Part shown: in pieces, positions 1-4,019 of the stretch | Numbering within the stretch: position 1 is the stretch's first letter | How the letters are laid out: every line of letters begins with the position of its first letter | Assembly (NCBI GenBank): GCA_002471975.1 | Contig: DKQZ01000009.1 | Coordinates: 1-5,014 of the forward strand | Length of the DNA stretch: 5,014 bases | Source of the DNA: Dialister sp. UBA7295 | Lineage (GTDB): Bacteria > Bacillota > Negativicutes > Veillonellales > Dialisteraceae | Reading direction: 5' to 3' | Position numbers and translations under genes: made by a program | Notes under the pieces: model-generated | Seen by the model: the letters and a program-made list of their open reading frames with translations, nothing else | Databases searched by the model: none | What the model was told of the DNA's origin: nothing

Positions 1-1
1 G

Positions 2-31
2 CAGGCTGAAGCTATCGCAAGACTCAAATAG
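2..31 (+). CDS. Possible C-terminal tail of an upstream gene
   Basis: From base 2 the reading frame gives QAEAIARLK followed by TAG at 29-31, which has the look of a helical protein C-terminus. A second frame stays open to 95 but has an unprotein-like composition (many Ser, Thr and Asn). Only nine codons are visible, so no function can be given and the call could be chance. The rest of 32-115 is AT-rich leader ending in the ribosome binding site of the next gene. Confidence 0.25.
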   Translation, partial: QAEAIARLK

Positions 32-100
32 TACAAGTCGATTTGCCACTAACGATACATGCAATAGCGGAAGGCAAAAATTTATTATAAAATAAAAGAA

Positions 101-106
101 AGGAGG
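101..106 (+). promoter_or_regulatory. Ribosome binding site of the four-helix-bundle gene
   Basis: AGGAGG lies 9 nt before the ATG at 116 and is a full match to the anti-Shine-Dalgarno sequence, fixing this start. A TATAAA at 86-91 could be a -10 box, but no convincing -35 box is seen at the right distance. Confidence 0.8.
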
Positions 107-115
107 AATTTTATC

Positions 116-535
116 ATGGCAATAGGAAATTATCAGGATTTGGATGTTTGGCATCTTGCCAGAGAACTGAATCGTCAGGTTTATCAGATTACGAAGAGAC
201 TTCCTCCTTCTGAGAGGAAAAATCTGATTGATCAGCTGCAGCGTGCTTCTACTTCTATCCCATCCAATATTTCCGAGGGCAGTACTCGTTCCACACTCAA
301 AGATTTTATCCGTTTCCTGAATTATGCCAGGGCCTCCGGTGAAGAAGTACATGTCCAACTGACCCTGTGCCTGGATGTGGGATATTTCCAACTATGGGAA
401 ATCAATACGACCCTGATATTGTGTGAACGGGTCAATCAGATGCTGGATAAGTTCATTGAAAGTCTGAAGAGAAGGCAGAAGTGGGAAAAGGAAGAAGCAC
501 GGAAAGAAAAAGAACGGAAGAAAGATAAAAAATAA
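116..535 (+). CDS. Four-helix-bundle protein (23S rRNA intervening-sequence / Avd-like family)
   Basis: The 139-residue protein has the hallmarks of the small four-helix-bundle family named after ORFs inside 23S rRNA intervening sequences, which also includes the Avd accessory protein of diversity-generating retroelements. Helix 1 starts with YQDLDVW (6-12). The signature QLQRASTSIPSNISEG spans 40-55. Helix 3 is DFIRFLNYARASGEEVHVQL (63-82) and helix 4 runs roughly 96-117. The core is family length; residues 118-139 add a Lys/Glu-rich, probably disordered tail. Family members form ring-like oligomers (pentamers for Avd) and some bind nucleic acid. The role of stand-alone copies is unknown. 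The gene is monocistronic here: a strong AGGAGG precedes the ATG and a terminator overlaps the stop codon. No rRNA sequence, reverse transcriptase or template/variable repeat pair is present, so neither an rRNA insert nor a retroelement accessory role is supported by this window. Confidence 0.9.
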   Translation: MAIGNYQDLDVWHLARELNRQVYQITKRLPPSERKNLIDQLQRASTSIPSNISEGSTRSTLKDFIRFLNYARASGEEVHVQLTLCLDVGYFQLWEINTTLILCERVNQMLDKFIESLKRRQKWEKEEARKEKERKKDKK

Positions 536-558
536 AAGCAGCTGAAGGGCTGCTTTTT
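535..558. terminator. Bidirectional rho-independent terminator between convergent genes
   Basis: Perfect 8-bp stem AAAGCAGC (535-542) with GCTGCTTT (549-556) around a 6-nt loop, followed by a T run on the + strand. Read on the - strand the same stem is followed by TTTTATTTTTT, so it can also stop transcription from the convergent gene at 632-1042. The first stem base is the last base of the TAA stop of the four-helix-bundle gene. Confidence 0.8.
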
Positions 559-631
559 GCTGCTAAAAATTTAGAGCTTAGCGATGATAACGTGTATGTT
601 CGTGCGGCTTGATTCGCCCGGATTAGTTTAG

Positions 632-1042
632 TTATTCCATTTGATCTTCATCATCATCGTACATTTTAACCAGGCTGCATCTTTGTCCTTCAAAGAGTGC
701 GCGAATGTCTTCCAGTTTTACGTCGATATTCTTGCTTTTCAGATGAATAGTGTCTCCTTTTTCTCTTTTGAATCGATTATCACTTAGTTTGGAGAATGGA
801 ATCTCTACGACTTCCAGTACATAGGGGCGGCTTTCCCAGGATAAAGTTTGTACTGCCTGGGCGTATTCATCCTCATTGTTCAAGTTTAAATAGCTATCTT
901 CTGCTATAGCTGCAAGCTCCTCCTGATACAGACTATCAGCACAGCGTTCCGCGTTTTCATAATGATAAAATGCACCAATGATTTCTTCGTCATCAATCAA
1001 AAGTGTAATTTCTCTCATTGGTATTTCTTTTGATCTGCTCAT
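632..1042 (-). CDS. Small acidic hypothetical protein
   Basis: I do not recognise this 136-residue protein. I place the start at the ATG at 1042-1040 because AGGAG sits 5 nt upstream of it. An in-frame ATG at 1066 would add eight residues but has no good ribosome binding site, and the ATG at 1018 is likewise poor. The sequence opens MSRSKEIPMREITLLIDDEE, which suggests a beta-strand start. The middle, around AERCADSLYQEELAAIAED, is probably helical. The acidic C-terminus ends YDDDEDQME. No signal peptide, membrane segment or catalytic motif is visible, so it is probably cytosolic. Sequence around LSWESRPYVLEVVEIPFSKL looks like the beta-rich core of a small folded domain. It is monocistronic, with its own promoter at 1101-1130, and converges on the four-helix-bundle gene. 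Confidence 0.7.
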   Translation of the reverse strand: MSRSKEIPMREITLLIDDEEIIGAFYHYENAERCADSLYQEELAAIAEDSYLNLNNEDEYAQAVQTLSWESRPYVLEVVEIPFSKLSDNRFKREKGDTIHLKSKNIDVKLEDIRALFEGQRCSLVKMYDDDEDQME

Positions 1043-1045
1043 TAT

Positions 1046-1052
1046 GGCTCCT
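1046..1052 (-). promoter_or_regulatory. Ribosome binding site deciding the start of the acidic hypothetical gene
   Basis: On the - strand GCAGGAG is followed by CCATA and then ATG. It favours the start at 1042 over the longer form starting at 1066, whose upstream sequence is only GTCGG. Confidence 0.65.
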
Positions 1053-1100
1053 GCTTTCAGTAACATCCGACATAAAATGGTTCAAAAGACTTGTGCCTTT

Positions 1101-1130
1101 ATTATATAAAAGTGTAGTTAGAAATAGCAA
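1101..1130 (-). promoter_or_regulatory. Sigma-70-type promoter of the acidic hypothetical gene
   Basis: On the - strand TTGCTA (1130-1125, four of six to the -35 consensus) is separated by 18 nt from a perfect TATAAT (1106-1101). The predicted transcript starts near 1094, about 50 nt before the chosen ATG. The surrounding sequence is AT-rich. Confidence 0.65.
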
Positions 1131-1216
1131 GGAACTTGGAATGCCAGTCAGATATGGCGTTTGAGGCATTTGTGCAGGGATTTGCATGCTTTTGGTTTTT
1201 GCTGATAGGGATAAAA

Positions 1217-1306
1217 ATCGTTTTGATGTGTTCGTCCTCCCACCGCTGCCCTTGAACCCTGTTCGAGGAGGGCTGGACGCCGGGCAGGGCCTGCGTTTGA
1301 GTCAAT
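1217..1306 (+). repeat. Hairpin repeat, direct copy 1 (left arm eroded)
   Basis: Shares GTTCGTCCTCCCACCGCT with the copy at 3541-3632, and the 3' half (GGAGGGCT, then GACGCCGGGCA, then TTTGAGTCAAT at 1296-1306) with all four direct copies. The right arm GGAGGGCT is intact, but the left arm reads AACCCTG instead of AGCCCTC, so this copy can no longer form the full stem. No protein-like reading frame runs through it. Confidence 0.75.
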
Positions 1307-1310
1307 TGTG

Positions 1311-1370
1311 AAAAGGCTCCCCCCTGGGGGAGCTGGCTGCGAAGCAGACTGAGGGGGGAGGGGTGTAAAA
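1311..1370 (-). repeat. Hairpin repeat, inverted copy 1
   Basis: A 60-bp unit, 55 of 60 identical to 3637-3696. It has two competing folds. GCTCCCCC (1316-1323) can pair with GGGGGAGC (1326-1333), or CTCCCCCC (1317-1324) can pair with GGGGGGAG (1353-1360), enclosing a small hairpin CTGC-GAA-GCAG (1337-1347). Its reverse complement has the same order of parts as the direct copies: C-rich arm, small TTC-loop hairpin, then a CTCCCC/GGGGAG stem. It is therefore best read as the same family in opposite orientation. Confidence 0.8.
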
Positions 1371-1373
1371 TGG

Positions 1374-1400
1374 CTTGCATGGAAGTTCCGAGTTCCGAGT
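1374..1400 (+). repeat. Single GAGTTCC heptad unit
   Basis: CTTGCATGGAAGTTCCGAGT and the following TCCGAGT match the about 30-nt units that are arrayed at 3275-3395 and 3699-3830. The unit contains tandem 7-mers (AGTTCCG AGTTCCG AGT). It joins the inverted copy at 1311-1370 to the direct copy that follows. Confidence 0.7.
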
Positions 1401-1415
1401 GAAACATTGGCCTTC

Positions 1416-1505
1416 GGCAGATTTCCGTCGTTCCCCTCTCACCGCATTCGCGGAGCTCTCCCCAGGGAGAGCCTGCCTACGGTCATGGCTGGCTTTTGAG
1501 TCAAT
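1416..1505 (+). repeat. Hairpin repeat, direct copy 2
   Basis: Closely matches 3407-3496, and the similarity extends upstream to about 1399 (GTGAAACAT, then GCCTTCGGCAG). The stem is CTCTCCC/GGGAGAG around 1457-1472, preceded by a CCGC-ATTC-GCGG hairpin. It ends in the shared tag TTTGAGTCAAT (1495-1505). It sits directly downstream of the rmlC terminator on the - strand. Confidence 0.75.
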
Positions 1506-1526
1506 GGGAGTCATTGGGAGCAATAT

Positions 1527-1555
1527 AAAAGCACTGGCCCGGGGCCGGTGCTTTT
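1527..1555 (-). terminator. Rho-independent terminator of the rmlD-rmlC operon
   Basis: On the - strand GCACCGGCC and GGCCAGTGC form a 9-bp stem with one G-T pair and a 3-nt loop, flanked by A and T runs that extend it. TTTTATATT follows. It begins 5 nt after the rmlC stop codon. The opposite strand also has a T run, so it could block transcription coming from the left. Confidence 0.85.
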
Positions 1556-1559
1556 TCTT

Positions 1560-2171
1560 TTATTCGAAGTGGAAGGTTTCTTTGATTCCCAGCCATTTGG
1601 TGTCTTTGTCACTGAGGTTAATCGGTGTGCCGTCTTCCAGGGTATATCCTTCTCCGGAGGCGGTGCCTTTGTATGTTCCTTTGAGCTCGGGCCAGATGAT
1701 TCCGATTTCGGGATCGTTCCAGGCCATGCCGCCTTCGTCGTTTGGATGCCAGAAGTCATTGACTTTATAGCAGAATTCTGCCACGTCGGAGAGTACAAGG
1801 AAACCGTGGGCAAATCCTTCGGGGATAAGGAATTGTTTCTTGTTTTCTTCGGTCAGTTCTACTCCATACCATTTCCCATAGGTGGCGGAGTGTTCACGCA
1901 AATCCACAGCTACGTCGAAAACTCTGCCTTTTACTGCACGAACGAGTTTACACTGGGGATAGTGTTTCTGGAAATGGAGTCCGCGAAGTACGCCTTTGGT
2001 GGACATGCTCTGATTATCCTGTACGAAATTGATGTGGAAGCCGGCTTCTTCCATATCTTTCCGGTTGTAGGTTTCCATGAAATATCCGCGGGCGTCTCCA
2101 TGAACTGCCGGTTCGATAATACAGAGACCTTCAATGCCTCCTACGTTTTTTGTTACTTTAATCTGGCCCAT
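1560..2171 (-). CDS. rmlC: dTDP-4-dehydrorhamnose 3,5-epimerase
   Basis: RmlC converts dTDP-4-dehydro-6-deoxy-D-glucose to dTDP-4-dehydro-L-rhamnose, the third step of dTDP-L-rhamnose synthesis, in the cytosol as a cupin-fold dimer. The 203-residue protein has the family's motifs: HGDARGYFMETY (24-35), QDNQSMS (51-57), VLRGLHFQ (61-68), VFDVAVDLR (84-92), IPEGFAHGF (116-124), FCYK (133-136), WNDPEIGI (151-158) and LSDKD (186-190). By family comparison H66 and D190 are the catalytic dyad, R63 and K75 bind substrate, and Y135 is the likely acid. Length is a little above the usual 180-190, mostly at the C-terminus. The ATG at 2171 is the only in-frame start near the ribosome binding site, although AGGAG (2186-2190) lies an unusually long 14 nt away. 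The gene is second in the operon after rmlD and ends in its own terminator. Confidence 0.96.
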   Translation of the reverse strand: MGQIKVTKNVGGIEGLCIIEPAVHGDARGYFMETYNRKDMEEAGFHINFVQDNQSMSTKGVLRGLHFQKHYPQCKLVRAVKGRVFDVAVDLREHSATYGKWYGVELTEENKKQFLIPEGFAHGFLVLSDVAEFCYKVNDFWHPNDEGGMAWNDPEIGIIWPELKGTYKGTASGEGYTLEDGTPINLSDKDTKWLGIKETFHFE

Positions 2172-2202
2172 GATTTGTCTAACATCTCCTTTTTAACAAG
2201 CC

Positions 2203-2297
2203 GTTAGCCGTTAGCTGCTAGCCGTTAGTATTTCCATCAGTGGGATTTCCTCACTAACTGCTAATTTTCTAACTCACTAACTGCTAACGGCTAACTG
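2203..2297 (-). repeat. Heptad-built inverted repeat between rmlD and rmlC
   Basis: The spacer is largely degenerate 7-mers. On the + strand GTTAGCC GTTAGCT GCTAGCC GTTAG occupies 2203-2228, and CTAACTG-type units fill 2254-2297 in the opposite sense. GTTAGCCGTTAGC (2203-2215) and GCTAACGGCTAAC (2283-2295) are perfect 13-bp inverted arms 67 nt apart, with further partial matches inside. In the rmlD-rmlC transcript these would bring the end of rmlD close to the rmlC ribosome binding site. The rmlD stop codon (TAG, 2300-2298) is read from the edge of this repeat. There is no T run, so it is not a typical terminator. Confidence 0.75.
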
Positions 2298-3218
2298 CTA
2301 ATTTCCCTTTTTCAATTCCACTAAATATCTGGCCAAAGCATCCTGCCAGGTCGGCAGCGGCTTAAATCCCATTTTCACAAGTTTAGACTTATCAAGACGG
2401 GAATTAAAGGGCCTTTTGGCTTTAGACAGTCCATACTCTGCCGTAGTTACAGGGGTAACTTTCGTACTATAACCGGCCTGGCGATAGATTTCTTTCGTAA
2501 AGTCGTACCAGGAAATATAGCCGCCTTCGTTAGTGGCATGGTAGTATCCGTATTTTTCTGTTTCTATCATGTCTACGAGAAGTCTGGCGAGATCATAGGT
2601 GTAGGTAGGGGTACCGATCTGGTCATTGACTACCCGGACTTCGGAATGGGTTTTTCCCACATTCAGCATGGTTTTGATGAAATTTTTCCCATTGATGCCA
2701 AAGACCCAGGCGATACGGACGATGAAATATTTCTTCAAAACGGAGGAAACTGCTTTTTCTCCGTCCAGTTTTGTTTGACCGTATACGTTCAGGGGCGCAT
2801 AGTCTTTTTCATCAGGATCCCAGGGTTTCGTGCCCTGGCCGTTGAAGACATAATCGGTGGAAAGGTAGAGCATTTTCGCACCGGTTTCCCGGGCTGCTTC
2901 TGCAAGATACCGGGTACCATCCACATTGACGGCTTTTACTTTTTCTCTCTTGTCTCTATCTTCTGCCAGATCTACGGCAGTCCAGGCTGCACAGTGTATG
3001 ATGGCATCGGGACGGATGGATTCCACTATTTCCTTTACAGCTGCAGAATCGGTAATATCCAGCTGTACATAATCCATGGAAGTCACAGGAGATCCATCCT
3101 GCAATCCTCCATAAGAACTTTCCGTACCGCTTCCGATGCCTTCGAACCCCCGCCGGGATAATTCATTCATCACGTCATGGCCCAATTGGCCGCTTACACC
3201 CGTAACTAATACTTTCAT
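2298..3218 (-). CDS. rmlD: dTDP-4-dehydrorhamnose reductase
   Basis: RmlD reduces dTDP-4-dehydro-L-rhamnose with NAD(P)H to dTDP-L-rhamnose, the last step of the pathway supplying rhamnose for cell-wall or surface polysaccharide. The 306-residue protein is an extended short-chain dehydrogenase. It shows the Rossmann glycine motif GVSGQLG (7-13), HCAAWTAVD (75-83), STDYVFNG (120-127), the catalytic YxxxK at Y146 and K150 with T121 as third residue, NDQIGTPT (198-205) and the C-terminal RPFNSRLD (269-276) typical of RmlD. Residues about 27-50, rich in Gly and Ser, look like an extra loop after the first strand-helix. The start is supported by AAAAGGAG 9 nt upstream of the ATG. It is first in a two-gene operon with rmlC, 126 nt apart. 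The terminal Asn-stop is encoded at the border of the intergenic heptad repeat. rmlA and rmlB are not in the window. Confidence 0.96.
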   Translation of the reverse strand: MKVLVTGVSGQLGHDVMNELSRRGFEGIGSGTESSYGGLQDGSPVTSMDYVQLDITDSAAVKEIVESIRPDAIIHCAAWTAVDLAEDRDKREKVKAVNVDGTRYLAEAARETGAKMLYLSTDYVFNGQGTKPWDPDEKDYAPLNVYGQTKLDGEKAVSSVLKKYFIVRIAWVFGINGKNFIKTMLNVGKTHSEVRVVNDQIGTPTYTYDLARLLVDMIETEKYGYYHATNEGGYISWYDFTKEIYRQAGYSTKVTPVTTAEYGLSKAKRPFNSRLDKSKLVKMGFKPLPTWQDALARYLVELKKGN

Positions 3219-3227
3219 GGTCGATTT

Positions 3228-3254
3228 CTCCTTTTGTAATACTATAAATAGTAT
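3228..3254 (-). promoter_or_regulatory. rmlD leader: ribosome binding site and AT-rich palindrome
   Basis: GGAG (3231-3228 on the - strand) is 9 nt before the rmlD ATG. Just upstream ATACTAT (3239-3245) and ATAGTAT (3248-3254) form perfect 7-bp arms around AA. On the - strand TATACT (3255-3250) and TATAGT (3246-3241) could each serve as a -10 box, but I find no good -35 box, because GC-rich repeat sequence begins at about 3271. The palindrome may be an operator or simply promoter-like sequence. Confidence 0.45.
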
Positions 3255-3274
3255 AACATATCGATTCTATACGG

Positions 3275-3395
3275 GCTCCCGTGGAAGTTCCCCATTGGCT
3301 CGCATGGGAGTTCCCGGTTCCCAGTTGCCAGTGGGCTCACATGGAAGTTCCGAGTTCCGGGTTGACTCGCATAGAAGTTCCAAGTTCCGAGTGAA
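3275..3395 (+). repeat. Array of about 30-nt units built on GAGTTCC heptads
   Basis: Four imperfect units follow one another, starting near 3275, 3298, 3333 and 3364. Each has the core CTCGCATRGAAGTTCC followed by heptads such as GAGTTCC, GGTTCCC or AAGTTCC, and usually a GGGTTGA end. The last runs into GTGAAACAT and the next hairpin repeat, exactly as the single unit at 1374-1400 does. No continuous protein-like frame passes through it. Confidence 0.75.
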
Positions 3396-3406
3396 ACATC
3401 AGCCTT

Positions 3407-3496
3407 CGGCAGTTTTCCGTCGCTCCCCTCTCACCGCTTCGCGGAGCTCTCCCCGGGGAGAGCCTGACGCCGGGCATAGCTAGCGTTTGAGTCAAT
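3407..3496 (+). repeat. Hairpin repeat, direct copy 3 (best preserved)
   Basis: CCGC-TTC-GCGG (3434-3444) is followed by a perfect 18-bp palindrome GCTCTCCCCGGGGAGAGC (3446-3463), then GACGCCGGGCA and TTTGAGTCAAT (3486-3496). Similarity to 1416-1505 extends upstream through GTGAAACAT (3391). It is GC-rich against AT-rich surroundings. Confidence 0.8.
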
Positions 3497-3540
3497 TGGC
3501 ATATTAATCATGCTTTGTGATTTATGTCGCTAGAGAAGGC

Positions 3541-3632
3541 TATCGTTTCGACATGTTCGTCCTCCCACCGCTTCGCGGAGCCCTCCTATCGAGGAGGGCT
3601 ATTCGCCGGGCAAGGCTGACTTTTTAGTCAAT
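3541..3632 (+). repeat. Hairpin repeat, direct copy 4
   Basis: Has CCGC-TTC-GCGG (3568-3578 region), then AGCCCTCCT (3579-3587) pairing perfectly with AGGAGGGCT (3592-3600) around ATCG. It ends TTTTTAGTCAAT (3621-3632), a diverged form of the tag in the other copies. Its first 30 nt match 1217-1247. Confidence 0.78.
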
Positions 3633-3636
3633 AGCG

Positions 3637-3696
3637 AAAAGGCTCCCCCCTGGGGGAGCTGGCGCCGTAGGCGACTGAGGGGGGAGGGGTGTAAAA
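3637..3696 (-). repeat. Hairpin repeat, inverted copy 2
   Basis: Identical to 1311-1370 except for five bases, all within the small inner hairpin. Here that hairpin reads CGCC-GTA-GGCG (3663-3673) instead of CTGC-GAA-GCAG. It also keeps the competing CTCCCCCC/GGGGGGAG and GCTCCCCC/GGGGGAGC pairings. It follows direct copy 4 at 4 nt, the same order and spacing as in the first block. Confidence 0.8.
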
Positions 3697-3698
3697 TT

Positions 3699-3830
3699 AC
3701 TCGCATAGAAGTTCCGAGTTCCGGGTTTCCATAAGCCTTCGGCGTCTCGCATCAGACCGCCCACAGTTTCTCGCATAGAAGTTCCGAGTTCCCAGTTGAC
3801 TCGCATGGAAGTTCCGAGTTGCGAGTTTTA
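3699..3830 (+). repeat. Second array of GAGTTCC heptad units
   Basis: Units start near 3699, 3770 and 3799 (ACTCGCAT or TCTCGCAT, then RGAAGTTCCGAGTT). A degraded one near 3745 keeps only TCTCGCAT. The two closest full units are about 30 nt apart. The segment 3831-3900 that follows holds GCCTTTGGCAG-like sequence and a weak CCGCC/GGCGG hairpin near 3859-3876, with no gene. Confidence 0.7.
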
Positions 3831-3945
3831 CATCAGCCTTTGGCAGGTCCCATTAGCCCGCCCTTGAAAAGGCGGCCTTTGGAAAATCGGATGAGGAGTG
3901 GATTGTGCATGTATTTTTATTTATTAGTGCATTATATGCGTAAGA

Positions 3946-3961
3946 AACACACATGTGTGTT
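3946..3961. promoter_or_regulatory. Palindromic operator candidate, site 1
   Basis: AACACACATGTGTGTT is a perfect palindrome; with one further A and T it is 18 bp (3945-3962). It lies 58 nt before the ATG of the AlbA_2 gene and is repeated with one change in each arm or centre at 3978-3993. Confidence 0.6.
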
Positions 3962-3977
3962 TTGGCTGCTTTTAATA

Positions 3978-3993
3978 AACGCACTTGTGTGTT
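3978..3993. promoter_or_regulatory. Palindromic operator candidate, site 2
   Basis: AACGCACTTGTGTGTT repeats the site 1 design: 7-nt arms around a 2-nt centre, with one mismatch between arms. The centres are 32 bp apart, close to three helical turns. It ends 13 nt before the ribosome binding site of the AlbA_2 gene, so a protein bound here would cover the likely core promoter. TATAAC or TAATAT just after it (3993-4001) are possible but unproven -10 boxes. Confidence 0.6.
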
Positions 3994-4006
3994 AATATAA
4001 CTATAC

Positions 4007-4013
4007 GGAGGTG
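4007..4013 (+). promoter_or_regulatory. Ribosome binding site of the AlbA_2 gene
   Basis: GGAGGTG with the ATG at 4020. GGAGG ends 8 nt before the start codon, and the upstream frame offers no competing start with a comparable site. Confidence 0.8.
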
Positions 4014-4019
4014 AATCTT

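Noticed and set aside
116..535. Diversity-generating retroelement or 23S rRNA insert
   Set aside because: No reverse transcriptase, no template/variable repeat pair and no rRNA sequence on either side within the window.
1102..1523. Small - strand frames of 101 and 73 codons in the first repeat block
   Set aside because: They consist of translated hairpin repeat sequence and overlap each other in different frames; no ribosome binding site.
1375..1770. + strand frame of 131 codons across a repeat block into rmlC
   Set aside because: It runs through hairpin and heptad repeats and the rmlC terminator; no ribosome binding site and no protein-like pattern.
1548..2207. Long + strand open frame of 219 codons opposite rmlC
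   Set aside because: It is the antisense shadow of rmlC, which carries all conserved family motifs; the opposite frame resembles no protein and lacks a good ribosome binding site.
2538..3161. Long + strand open frame of 207 codons opposite rmlD
   Set aside because: Antisense shadow of rmlD; Phe- and Gly-rich composition is typical of reverse-complement translation.
3136..3483. + strand frame of 115 codons over the start of rmlD and repeats
   Set aside because: Its sequence is translated heptad repeat (GSHGSSEFRV-like), overlapping the rmlD start in antisense.
3275..3830. Possible CRISPR array
   Set aside because: Units diverge from each other, follow with little or no unique spacer and contain internal 7-mer periodicity; no cas genes are present.
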